Source: Cryobacterium psychrotolerans (lineage in GTDB: Bacteria; Actinomycetota; Actinomycetes; Actinomycetales; Microbacteriaceae). From it: a stretch of 64,000 nt of DNA. Location: contig NZ_FNFU01000001.1 in the NCBI RefSeq assembly GCF_900101115.1, forward strand, positions 186,001 to 250,000, read 5' to 3'. Below are positions 25,501 through 35,300 of this stretch, piece after piece; position 1 is the first letter of the stretch, and every line of letters begins with the position of its first letter. The notes beneath the pieces were generated by a model that saw only the letters and a program-made list of their open reading frames with translations, searched no databases and was not told the DNA's origin. The position numbers and the translations under genes are program-made.

Positions 25501-25533
25501 CGCCGACGGCTTCTCTGGGACGGGTGGAATGTC

Positions 25534-28500
25534 ATGGGCTGGTTAGTGCGCTGGAGCCTCAGATTCCGCCTTCTCGTGCTGGCCCTGGCGGCCGGGATCG
25601 TCGGCTTCGGGCTGATCAATGCGCCGGAGATGTCGGTGGACAACCTGCCCGAATTCGCGCCTCCTCACGTTCAGATCCAGACCGAGGCCCTCGGGCTCTC
25701 CGCCGTCGAAGTCGAACAGCTCATCACGTCGCCCATGGAGGCCGACCTGTTGAACGGTGTCGCCTGGCTCGATGAAATCCGCTCCGTGTCCGTGCCGGGG
25801 CTCTCCTCCATCGATCTGATCTTCGAACCCGGCACCAACGTCTTGCGTGCGCGCCAGCTCGTGGCCGAGCGGCTCACCCAGGCATTCGCGTTGCCGAATG
25901 TGTCCACGCCGCCCGTCCTGATGCAGCCGCTGTCGTCCACCAGCAGGGTGATGATGATCAAACTCAGCTCGCAGGATGTCTCGCTGATGGACATGTCCGT
26001 CCTCGCGCGGTGGAACGTCAAGCCCAAGCTGATGGGCGTCCCGGGCGTCGCCAATGTGTCGATCTGGGGCCAGCGGGAACAACAGCTCCAGGTGCAGGTG
26101 GACCCGGATCAGCTCCGTGCGAAGGGCGTGACGCTCGAGCAGGTCATCGAAACGACCGGCAATGCCGTGTGGGTGTCGCCGTTGAGCTTCCTGGAAGCGT
26201 CCACTCCCGGTACCGGCGGATTCCTGGAATCCGCCAACCAGCGAATCGGCATCCAGCATGTGCTGCCGATCCAGACGCCGGAGGATCTGGGCAAGGTCAC
26301 CGTCGAGGGCACGGAGAGTGGCCGGCTCCTGCTCCGCGATGTGGCCGAGCTCTCCGAGGACCACCAGCCGCTGATCGGTGACGCCGTCACCGGCGACGAG
26401 CCCGGCCTGCTGCTCGTGATCGAGAAATTCCCGGACACGAGCGTCGAAGAGGTCACCGGAGACATCGAGGATGCGCTCGATGACCTCAAGCCCGGCTTGA
26501 CCGGCATCACCGTCGACAGCACGGTGTTCCGCCCCGCGTCCTTCCTGGCCGGTGCCGTCGACGATCTCGGCCTGGCGTTGCTGGTGAGCCTGCTGGTCGT
26601 CACCCTGGCCATTGGGCTGGCCTTTCGTTCCTGGCGGTACGCGCTGGTCGGACTGGTGGGCATCGGGCTGTCAGCGACCGCAGCCGCCGTGCTGCTCGAG
26701 CTGCAGGGAGCCGTCTTCAACACAATGGTGTTCGCCGGACTTGTCCTGGCGCTGGCCGTCATCGTGGGCGATGTGATCACTGACCTGCACAGCGTCAGGC
26801 TGCGAACGGATGCCGATGGTGCCGAACCCCAGGAAGGTCGGCTGGTTCGAGCCCTCAAACGCTCGCGAATCCCTGCCGTGTTCGCGGCCCTGATGTCCGC
26901 GCTGGCAGTGGCGCCCGCCCTCTTCGTGCCCGGTATCGACGGGGAATTCCTCAGGCCGCTGGTCCTCGCATACCTGTTGGCCCTGCTTGTCGCCGCGATC
27001 GTCGCGCTGACCGTCACTCCAGCCCTCGCCGGCATCCTGCTGGCCGGGGATCGTAGCCCGCGCCCCGATCCGGCGTTTCTTCGTCGGCTGCGCGCGAGGG
27101 GCAACAGTGCGGGGGAGAGACTGGCATCCGGAAGGCAGTGGGTAGCTGCGGCCGTTGTCGCCGCGATCGCGATCGCCGGCGTGGCCGCGATTCCGTTCCT
27201 GGCCGACGGCAAACCCATCGTCGCGGAGGTCCCCGACCGCACCATCCTCATCCAATGGGAGGCGGCCGCGGGCACTGCGGGAAGTGAATTAAGCCGCGTG
27301 ATGGCAATCGCCGGCACCGAATTGCGCTCCGTGCCCGGCGTCGACTCCGTCGGCGGCCATGTCGGCCGGGCGATCACATCCGACACTGCATCCGACGTCA
27401 GCTCGGCAGAGCTCTGGGTCACGATGACGCCCGAAGCGGACTTCCGGGGCGTCCGGGCTGCCGTCGAGGACATCGTCATCGGGTATCCCGGAATCGCCAC
27501 CGAGGTCATCACCTACCCGGAACGGCAGATCGCCGCGGTCCGAGACGCCGGCGAGCAGCCCTTCCAGGTGCGCGTCTACGGCATCGATCTGGACGTCATG
27601 CGGGAGAAGGCCGAGGAGGTCAGGCAGATCCTGGCTGAGACCGACGGTGTGGTGAACCCCCGGGTGGACGTGACGATCGACCAGCCCATCGCGGAGATCG
27701 AAGTGAACCTTGCCGCCGCCGAGAAGCACGGCATCAAGCCCGGCGACGTGCGACGTGCGGCCGCCGCCATTTTGCAGGGCATAGAAGTCGGGTACCTGTT
27801 CGAACAGCAGAAGGTGTTTCAGGTGGTGGTCAAGGGCAACGCCGAGGTTCGCAACAGCCTGACGAGCGTGCGTGAGCTGGTCATCAACACGCCCGACGGC
27901 GGTCATGTGCAGCTGGGTCAGGTGGCCGAGGTGCGGGTCAGCCCGAACCAGACGGTCATCAACCACGACGACACGTCCCGGCGCATCGATGTCAGCGCAG
28001 AAATCGAGGGACGGAGCCTCGCGGATGTCACGACCGACATCCAGGCGGCCATCGCGAAGATGGAGTTCCCGGTCGAGCATCACGCCGCGATTCCCCCGCA
28101 GTACGAGGAACAACAGGCTTCCGGGCAGCTCGTCTGGTGGCTGCTCGCCGCGGCCGTCATCGGGATTCTCATCCTCCTGCAGACGGTCCTGGGCAGCTGG
28201 AAACTGGCGGGGCTTGCTTTCGTGCTCCTGCCCGTGGCGCTGTTCGGCGGCCTGCTGGCCGCCGTGCTTGCCGAGGGCATCGGCTCGCTCTACGCGCTGA
28301 TTGGATTCGCGGCCGTGCTGGCCATCGCCGTGCGGGATGTGATCCTGCTCCTGGGTCGATACCAGACCCTGCAGGGCCGCGACCCATCGGCGTCGCCGGA
28401 GAGCCTCGTCCGGGCGGCGTACCGGGACCGGCTTGCTCCGACCATCCTGGCCGGCCTGACGACGGCAGTTGCCCTGATCCCCCTGGTTCTCCTGGGGGGC

Positions 28501-28692
28501 GCAGTCGGAGTGACCACAATATTGCCGCTGGCCGTCATCGTCTGGGGCGGACTGGCGACGTCGGCGCTGCTCACCCTGCTCATCCTGCCCATCCTCCTCG
28601 AGCGGTTCGGGCCCGCGAGACAGGTGGAATGGGAAAGCTCGCTCGTAAGTTCTGATGGACCTGTACCGCAAGAGAGGCAGGACGTGTCATGA
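25534..28692 (+). CDS. RND-superfamily permease, HME-like, divergent copy
   Basis: 1052 residues from ATG 25534 (preceded by GGTGGA). It has the RND layout: helix 1 (LRFRLLVLALAAGIVGFGL), a periplasmic-type porter half, helices 2-6 from about 340, a second porter half, and helices 8-12. DNLPEFAPPHVQIQTEALG resembles the CusA/CzcA heavy-metal branch. Helix 4 reads AVIVGDVITDLHSV, whereas the downstream copy has VVDDAIIDIENI, so part of the usual proton-relay acidic set is altered. The stop overlaps the adaptor gene start (ATGA). In a Gram-positive cell it can only move substrate across or within the single membrane. Substrate unknown. Confidence 0.88.
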   Translation: MGWLVRWSLRFRLLVLALAAGIVGFGLINAPEMSVDNLPEFAPPHVQIQTEALGLSAVEVEQLITSPMEADLLNGVAWLDEIRSVSVPGLSSIDLIFEPGTNVLRARQLVAERLTQAFALPNVSTPPVLMQPLSSTSRVMMIKLSSQDVSLMDMSVLARWNVKPKLMGVPGVANVSIWGQREQQLQVQVDPDQLRAKGVTLEQVIETTGNAVWVSPLSFLEASTPGTGGFLESANQRIGIQHVLPIQTPEDLGKVTVEGTESGRLLLRDVAELSEDHQPLIGDAVTGDEPGLLLVIEKFPDTSVEEVTGDIEDALDDLKPGLTGITVDSTVFRPASFLAGAVDDLGLALLVSLLVVTLAIGLAFRSWRYALVGLVGIGLSATAAAVLLELQGAVFNTMVFAGLVLALAVIVGDVITDLHSVRLRTDADGAEPQEGRLVRALKRSRIPAVFAALMSALAVAPALFVPGIDGEFLRPLVLAYLLALLVAAIVALTVTPALAGILLAGDRSPRPDPAFLRRLRARGNSAGERLASGRQWVAAAVVAAIAIAGVAAIPFLADGKPIVAEVPDRTILIQWEAAAGTAGSELSRVMAIAGTELRSVPGVDSVGGHVGRAITSDTASDVSSAELWVTMTPEADFRGVRAAVEDIVIGYPGIATEVITYPERQIAAVRDAGEQPFQVRVYGIDLDVMREKAEEVRQILAETDGVVNPRVDVTIDQPIAEIEVNLAAAEKHGIKPGDVRRAAAAILQGIEVGYLFEQQKVFQVVVKGNAEVRNSLTSVRELVINTPDGGHVQLGQVAEVRVSPNQTVINHDDTSRRIDVSAEIEGRSLADVTTDIQAAIAKMEFPVEHHAAIPPQYEEQQASGQLVWWLLAAAVIGILILLQTVLGSWKLAGLAFVLLPVALFGGLLAAVLAEGIGSLYALIGFAAVLAIAVRDVILLLGRYQTLQGRDPSASPESLVRAAYRDRLAPTILAGLTTAVALIPLVLLGGAVGVTTILPLAVIVWGGLATSALLTLLILPILLERFGPARQVEWESSLVSSDGPVPQERQDVS

Positions 28693-29138
28693 AAACCAAC
28701 AGTCGTTCGCTGCGCCGGGGGACGATGGCAGCCGCGGTGGCCGCGGCGCTTGCCGTGGGCCTGACCGGTTGCGTCCAGCCTCCGGTCGAAGCGGCGCCCA
28801 TCATCGCCGCGGCAACGAAGGAAGAGATCGCGGGCACGGACCTGAGCAAGCTGACCCTCACCGAGCGGGCCGTGGAACGACTCGACCTGCAGACGGTGGC
28901 CGTCACGGTCGGCGCCGGCGGGCTCGAAGTCTCGTACGGCGCCCTGATCTACACCTCCGAGGGAGACACCTGGGTGTACACGAACCCCGAGCCGCTCGTG
29001 TATATCCGGGCGCAGGTCGTCGTGGAACGCATCGACGGGGACACGGTCCGGCTGAGTGCGGGCCCCGCGGCCGGTACGAAGATAGTCACGGTAGGAGCGG
29101 CCGAGCTCTACGGCGCCGAATTCGACGCGGCGCACTGA
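28689..29138 (+). CDS. Miniature periplasmic-adaptor-like lipoprotein
   Basis: 149 residues. Signal peptide with lipobox GLTGC near residue 30. The rest resembles only the C-terminal membrane-proximal domain of RND adaptor proteins (HlyD/CusB type): VSYGALIYTSEGDTWVYTN, EPLVYIRAQVVVERIDGD, GTKIVTVGAAELYGAEFD. The hairpin, lipoyl and barrel domains that reach an outer membrane are missing, as expected in a monoderm. The start overlaps the upstream permease stop by 4 nt, and the stop is 1 nt before the next permease, so the three form one translational unit. Confidence 0.8.
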   Translation: MKTNSRSLRRGTMAAAVAAALAVGLTGCVQPPVEAAPIIAAATKEEIAGTDLSKLTLTERAVERLDLQTVAVTVGAGGLEVSYGALIYTSEGDTWVYTNPEPLVYIRAQVVVERIDGDTVRLSAGPAAGTKIVTVGAAELYGAEFDAAH

Positions 29139-29139
29139 C

Positions 29140-32100
29140 ATGCGCCGCGTCATCGGGTTCAGCCTCAAGTTCCGGTCGGTGATCGTCGCGATCGCCGTCG
29201 GGATCATGCTGTTCGGGGGAGTCCAGCTGAGCACGGCCTCCGTGGACGTCTTTCCCGAGTTCGCGCCGCCCAAGGTGGAGATCCAGACCATCTGCATCGG
29301 CCTGACCGCCGAGGAGGTTGAGCAGCTGGTCACCGTGCCCCTCGAGGAGGCGCTCAACGGCGTCGAGGGCCTCGACGACCTGCGCTCGAAGTCGGTCGAG
29401 CAGCTGTCCTCGGTCGTGATGATCTTCGAACCCGGCACGGACCTCCTGACGGCCCGTCAAATGGTGTCGGAACGCATCGCCATCGTGGTCCCGACGCTGC
29501 CCACCTGGGCCGCGCCGCCGGTGATGCTCCAGCCGCTCTCGTCGACCAGCCGGGTCATGAAGATCGGGCTGACATCCGATGAGCGCTCGCTGATGGAAAT
29601 GTCCATGATCACCTATTGGAAGATCAGGGCGCATCTGCTGCGGGTGCCCGGCGTCGCAAACGTGGCGATCTGGGGCGAGCGACTGCAGATGCTCCAGGTG
29701 CAGGCGGAGCCGGACAAGATGCTGGCAGAGGGCGTATCCCTGAACCAGGTGATGGATGTCACGGCGAATGCGCTGGACGCCGGCCTGCTGCAATACTCCC
29801 CGGGCGCCCTGATCGGAACCGGGGGAAGCATCGGCACCCCCAACCAGCAGCTGGGCATCCAGCACGTGTTGCCGATCGCGACGGCCGAGGATCTCGCGAA
29901 CGTGACCATCGAGGACCGTGACGGGACGCCGCTCAAGCTCGGGGACGTGGCGACCGTCGTCGAAGATCATCAGCCGCTGATCGGCGACGCGGTGATCAAC
30001 AACGGCGAAGGCCTCATGCTGATCGTGGAGAAGCTCCCCTGGGGGAACACCCTCGAGGTCACGGAGGGCGTTGAGGCCGCGCTCGAGGAGATGAAACCCG
30101 GGCTCAGCGGCATTGACATCGATACCGCGATCTTCCGGCCGGCGTCATTCATCGAGGAGTCTTTGGACAACCTGACCCGGTCGCTCCTCCTGGGCTGCCT
30201 CCTGGTGATGATGGTCCTCGGGGCCTTCCTCTTCCAATGGCGCACGGCGCTGATCAGCCTGATCGCCATCCCGCTCTCCCTCGTGTCCGCGGCGCTGGTG
30301 CTGTATCTGACCGGCAGCTCGATCAACACCATGGTCCTCGCGGGACTGGTGATTGCGGTGGGCGTCGTGGTGGACGACGCGATCATCGACATCGAAAACA
30401 TCATTCGCCGCCTGCGGCAGCATCGCGCCTCCGGCAGCACGAGATCCACGTCCTCGGTTGTGCTGGAGGCCTCGCTCGAGGTGCGCGGCCCGATTGTCTA
30501 TGCCACGTTGATCATTGTCGTCGCGGCCATCCCGATCTTCTTCCTCGAGGGGCTGACCGGGGCGTTCTTCAGGCCGCTGGCCATCTCGTACACGCTGGCC
30601 GTGCTGGCTTCGATGGTGGTCGCGTTGACCGTCACTCCCGCGCTGGCGCTGCTCTTCATGCGCAACCTGCCGCTGAAGGAACAGGAGCCGCCGCTCGTGC
30701 GGGTGCTCAAGCGCGGATACCGCACGGTTCTGAAACCGATCGTCCGGAGGCCCGCGGGAGGGTACATCCTGTTCGGCTCCCTGGCCGCAACGGGCGCCCT
30801 CGTTGCTCCGTTGCTCGGGCAGTCGTTGCTGCCGGACTTCAAGGAGCGGGACTTCCTGATGCACTGGGTGACCCAGCCGGGTACCTCGGTGGCCGAGGAA
30901 TACCGCATCAGCAAGCTCGCCTGCCAGGAGTTGCTCACCATCGACGGTGTCAACAACTGCGGCGCCCACATCGGGCAGGCGTTCGCGGCCGACGAGGTCG
31001 TCGGCGTCCATTTCGGCGAGAACTGGATCAGCATCGACCCCGAGGCGGACTACGAGAAGACCCATGCCGCGGTCCTGGAAATGGTCGAGGGGTATCCGGG
31101 CATCCACCGGGACGTCCAGACCTATTTGAAAGAGAGGATCAGGGAGGTCCTGACAGGCTCGAGCAACGCGGTCGTGGTGCGGCTCTACGGCGATGACCTG
31201 AACCTCTTGCGGTCGACGGGCGATGACATCCTGGAGATCTTCGAAAAAATCCCCGGGGCGATCGACGAGCATGTGGCCCTGCAGGTCGACATCCCCCAGC
31301 TCAGCGTCAAGGTGGACCTCGAGAAAGCCCAGACCTACGGGCTGAAGCCGGGCGATGTGCGGCGCGCGGCGGCAACACTGGTTGCCGGCGAAGAGGTCGG
31401 TGACGTCTACCGGGGCGGCAAGGCCTACGACGTGCAGGTCTGGAGCCCGGTGGAGATCCGCTCCGACGTGAGCAGCATCCGCAACCTGCCCATTGACACA
31501 CCCAGCGGAGAGCAGATCAAACTGTCCGACGTCGCAGACGTCAAGCTCATCGCGACGCCGAATGTCATTCAGCGCGAGGAGGGCTCCCGGCGCATCGACA
31601 TCGAGGCCAACGTCGAGGATGGCACCCTCGGGACGGTGGTCGCGGCGATGGAGGCCGGGCTGGCCGACCTGGAGCTGCCGACGGGGTTCCACGCCGAAGT
31701 CCTCGGCGAGTTCCAGGAACGTGAAGCCGCCTCACGGCTCCTGCTGACGCTGGCGCTGCTGGCGCTGGCCGTGATCTTCCTCCTCCTGCAGGCCGCGTTC
31801 GGCAGCTGGAGGCTGGCGACGTTGATCATGCTGACGCTGCCGATCGCCCTGGTCGGCGGGGTCTTCGCGGCCTTTCTGGGCGGTGGGGTGCTGTCGCTGG
31901 GCTCGATCGTCGGATTCCTCACGGTGATGGGCATCGCCGCGCGCAACAGCATCCTTCTGATCAATCACTGCCAGCACCTCGAGAAGAAGGAAGGGGTGAC
32001 ATTCGGCCCCGAGCTGGTGCTGCGCGGCGCCGGCGAGAGGCTCTCTCCGATCCTGATGACCACGCTGGCCACGGGACTCGCGCTCGTGCCGCTCGTGGTC

Positions 32101-32256
32101 ATGGGCAACCTCCCCGGCCATGAGATTGAACACCCGATGGCACTCGTGATCCTGGGCGGGCTGTTCACCTCGACCCTGCTCAACCTGTTCGTGGTGCCGT
32201 CCCTGTACCTGAGATTCGCCAAGTCGAAGGCCTCGCTCGTTCCCGCCGAACTGTGA
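29140..32256 (+). CDS. RND-superfamily permease, HME (heavy-metal efflux)-like, canonical copy
   Basis: 1038 residues. VDVFPEFAPPKVEIQTICIG, VEQLVTVPLEEALNGVEGL and SLMEMSMITYWKIRAHLL are those of CusA/CzcA-type transporters. Helix 4 has VGVVVDDAIIDIENIIRRL, with the acidic residues of the proton path. RAAFGSWRLATLIMLTLPIALVGG-type helices and GIAARNSILLINHC follow late in the protein. It begins 1 nt after the adaptor gene. The last codons lie in a palindrome shared with the convergent GH65 gene. Metal efflux is the family default, but Met-rich metal sites are not obvious. Confidence 0.88.
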   Translation: MRRVIGFSLKFRSVIVAIAVGIMLFGGVQLSTASVDVFPEFAPPKVEIQTICIGLTAEEVEQLVTVPLEEALNGVEGLDDLRSKSVEQLSSVVMIFEPGTDLLTARQMVSERIAIVVPTLPTWAAPPVMLQPLSSTSRVMKIGLTSDERSLMEMSMITYWKIRAHLLRVPGVANVAIWGERLQMLQVQAEPDKMLAEGVSLNQVMDVTANALDAGLLQYSPGALIGTGGSIGTPNQQLGIQHVLPIATAEDLANVTIEDRDGTPLKLGDVATVVEDHQPLIGDAVINNGEGLMLIVEKLPWGNTLEVTEGVEAALEEMKPGLSGIDIDTAIFRPASFIEESLDNLTRSLLLGCLLVMMVLGAFLFQWRTALISLIAIPLSLVSAALVLYLTGSSINTMVLAGLVIAVGVVVDDAIIDIENIIRRLRQHRASGSTRSTSSVVLEASLEVRGPIVYATLIIVVAAIPIFFLEGLTGAFFRPLAISYTLAVLASMVVALTVTPALALLFMRNLPLKEQEPPLVRVLKRGYRTVLKPIVRRPAGGYILFGSLAATGALVAPLLGQSLLPDFKERDFLMHWVTQPGTSVAEEYRISKLACQELLTIDGVNNCGAHIGQAFAADEVVGVHFGENWISIDPEADYEKTHAAVLEMVEGYPGIHRDVQTYLKERIREVLTGSSNAVVVRLYGDDLNLLRSTGDDILEIFEKIPGAIDEHVALQVDIPQLSVKVDLEKAQTYGLKPGDVRRAAATLVAGEEVGDVYRGGKAYDVQVWSPVEIRSDVSSIRNLPIDTPSGEQIKLSDVADVKLIATPNVIQREEGSRRIDIEANVEDGTLGTVVAAMEAGLADLELPTGFHAEVLGEFQEREAASRLLLTLALLALAVIFLLLQAAFGSWRLATLIMLTLPIALVGGVFAAFLGGGVLSLGSIVGFLTVMGIAARNSILLINHCQHLEKKEGVTFGPELVLRGAGERLSPILMTTLATGLALVPLVVMGNLPGHEIEHPMALVILGGLFTSTLLNLFVVPSLYLRFAKSKASLVPAEL

Positions 32257-32307
32257 GTTTGGCACCTTCCCGGGCACCACGAAGGTGCCAAACTCACAGT
32301 TCGGCGG
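32243..32307. terminator. 26-bp perfect palindrome covering both stop codons of convergent genes
   Basis: Arms 32243-32268 and 32282-32307 are perfectly complementary, with a 13-nt loop. The RND stop (32254-32256) lies in the left arm and the GH65 stop (32294-32296) in the right arm, so both proteins end in Ala-Glu-Leu. It acts most simply as a bidirectional terminator. Confidence 0.85.
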
Positions 32308-35300
32308 AGGGGCCGAGCACGAAGTCCCGGGTTTCTCCCGGCGCGAGCATCGACTCGCGTCCCTCCACCCTGACCCGGATCGGCGTGGCACCGCCGGCGT
32401 GCAGCCTCAGGCGCAGGGTCGTCGCGGTCACCTCCAGCCGGATCGGCTGCTCCCGGTAGTTGATCGTGAAGACCACCCGCGCCAGCTCCGCGGGCAGCAC
32501 CGGGTGTAGCCAGAGCATGTCCTCCCGGATCTCGAGCCCGGTGTAGCAGCGCACGACCATGTCCATCGAGCCCGCCATGGCCCCGAGGTGGATCCCTTCG
32601 GGAGTGGACCCGCCCTGGATGTCGGCCAGGTCGCTCTCCAGCGCCCGGGTCAGGAAGTCCCAGGACGCCTCCCGGTCGCGCCGGGCCTCCAGCCACGAAT
32701 GCACGACATTGCTCAGGGTCGACCCGTGCGTCGAACGGGCGCCGTAGAACTCCACGGTGCGCACGATCGCCTCCGGCGGCAGCGCGTATCCCATCTCATG
32801 AAGCAGCTCGCGGAGCTCCTCTGCCGAGAAGAGGTAGAGCAGCATGAGCACGTCGGCCTGCTTGGACACCCGGTAGTTGTTCGTCGTGTCGCCCTCGGCC
32901 TGGAGGATCAGGTCGAGGCGGCCGATGGAGTCGTACCGGTCCCCGTACGCCTGCCAGTCGAACTCGGCCAGGTCTTCGTAGCCCTCGAACTGGCTGATCA
33001 CGCCGTCGGCGTGGAAGGGCACGCGCAGCCGCCGGCCGATGTGCTCCCACCGGCCGACCTCCTCCGGCCGCAGTCGCAGACGGTTCCACAGCGGTCGGCA
33101 GTAGCGCCCCTCGAGCAGCGACACCGTTTCGATCGCGCGCCGCAGCACCCATGCGGTCATGACGTTCGTGTACGCGTTGTTGCGCAGACCCGAGCCGGGG
33201 GAGCCCGGGTAGCCGTCATGGAACTCGTCCGGCCCCATCACGCCCTCGATGTCGTACCGGTCGGCGGTCTCGTCGTAGCGGGCCAGGCTGGCGAAGAAGC
33301 GCGCCACCTCGAGCAGGATCTCCGCGCCCTGGCGGATGAGGAACTCCAGGTCGGCCGTCGACTGGTAGTGCTGCCAGACGCTGTACGCGAGGGCCAGCCC
33401 GACGTGCCGCTGCAGGTGGGAGTTGTCGGGCATCCAGGTGCCGCTGCGCGTGTTGAAGAACTCGGTCGGGGTCACCTCGCGCCCGTCGATCCCGCTCTGC
33501 CACGGGAACATCGCCCCCTCGAAGCCGGACTCCTTCGCGGCGGCCCTCGCCTCGTCGAGGCGCCGGTACCGGTAGCCGAGCAGGGCGCGGCTGAGGTCGG
33601 GGCGGCGGAGGGTGAGGATCGGGTAGACGAACAGCTCGTCCCAGAACACGTGTCCGCGGTAGCCCTCGCCGTGCAGGCCCCGGGCCGGCATCCCCGCGTC
33701 GAGGTCGGCGTCGACGGCGGCCAGCGTCTGCAGCACGTGGAAGGTGTTCAGGTTCAGCGCCAGCGACGCTCGCTCGCTGGTGTGCATGCGCACGGCGAAC
33801 TCGTCCCAGAGGATCTGCCAGGCGCGCTCGTGGGCGGCGGCGAGCCGCTCGGGTTCCGGCAGCCGCCGCATCCACGTCGCCACGGCCCTGGCCGGCGAGG
33901 CGATCGCCCGGTCCCGGGAGGTGCCGACGATGACCGTCTTCTCCACCGTGACCGGATGCCCCGGCGCCAGGTCCACCTCGAACTCGTGGGCGACCCACCC
34001 CTCGTCGTCGTGGAGCAGGCGCGGGGAGAGGGGAATGCGGGCGCCCGCCCGGTGGGCGCGGGTGCGCGCGGCCATGGCGATGTGGATGCCGGACTGGTTC
34101 GTCTCCACCTCGAGCAGCACCGTCTCCCCATCGATGGCCGCCGCGGTGCGCGGGATCAGGTGCGAGCCGGTGAGCAAGCGGTCGGCGGCGACGTTGCGGT
34201 TGGCCACCCGGCCCTCCAGCGCGGACCGGATCGTGATCGGCCCCGACCAGTCTTCGGCTTCAAAGGTCGTGGTCAGCACGGCCAGGCGGGGCGCGGCCTG
34301 GGACACGAACCGGTCGGAGGTGACCGTCGTGGTGCGCCCGGCCTCGTCCCGGAATCGGATGACGCGCCGGAGCATCCCGCGCCGGAGGTCGAGCTCCTGC
34401 AGGTAGCTGATCAACTGGGAGCCGCCCGGGCGGAACCAGTCGTTTTCGGCCACCTTGAACCAGAGCGGCAGCCAGTTCGGGCCGTTCACCAGGTGCTCGT
34501 CCTCAACGCTCCGGTCGCCGAGCTGCGTGTGCACCCGGTTGTAGACGCCGGCGAGGTAGGTCCCCGGGTAGTGCACGCCGTCGGCGCCGGTCTCTGTGGC
34601 GGCTCCGCGGGTTCCCCAGTAGCCGTTACCGAGGGTGCAAAGCGCTTCCCGCAGCCCCTCCGTCGCCGGGTCGAAGCCCACGTAGCGCAGCAGCCACGGG
34701 TCGCTGCCGGAGTCACCGCCCGCCCACCCGGGGAACTCCGGCCCCGGTTCGCGCGGCAGGTCGGGGAAGCCCACGTCGGCCCCGTCGAGGTTGGGCATCC
34801 GCAGGTCGAGGTCGCGCAGGTCGAGCTCGCCCAGGTCCGTCACCACGAGATCGGCCCCTTCGGCCCTGAGCCGGTCACCGTAGCCGGTGCGGTCGACGCC
34901 GATGACGAGTCCGAATCCGCCGCGGGAGGCGGCCCGCACCCCGGCTTCGGCGTCCTCGATGACCACGGCGTGCCCGGGGGACACCCGCAGCAGCCGGGCC
35001 GCCTCGAGGAACATAGCCGGGTCGGGTTTTCCGGGCAGGCCCAGCCTCGCCGCATCCGTGCCGTCGACCCGCGCGTCGAAGAGCCCGGTCAGCCCGGCGG
35101 CCGCCAGCACCGCCTGGCAGTTGCGGCTCGAGGTCACGACGGCGGTCGGGATGCCCTGCCCGCGCAGCCGGCGGAGCAGCGCCACGGTGCCGGGATACCC
35201 CTGCACCCCGCCGCCGATGAGCTGCTCGAACAGCGCCTGCTTACGGTCGGCCAGCGCGGTGATCCGCTCCGGCGCCGCCTCGAGCCCACGGGACGCCAGG

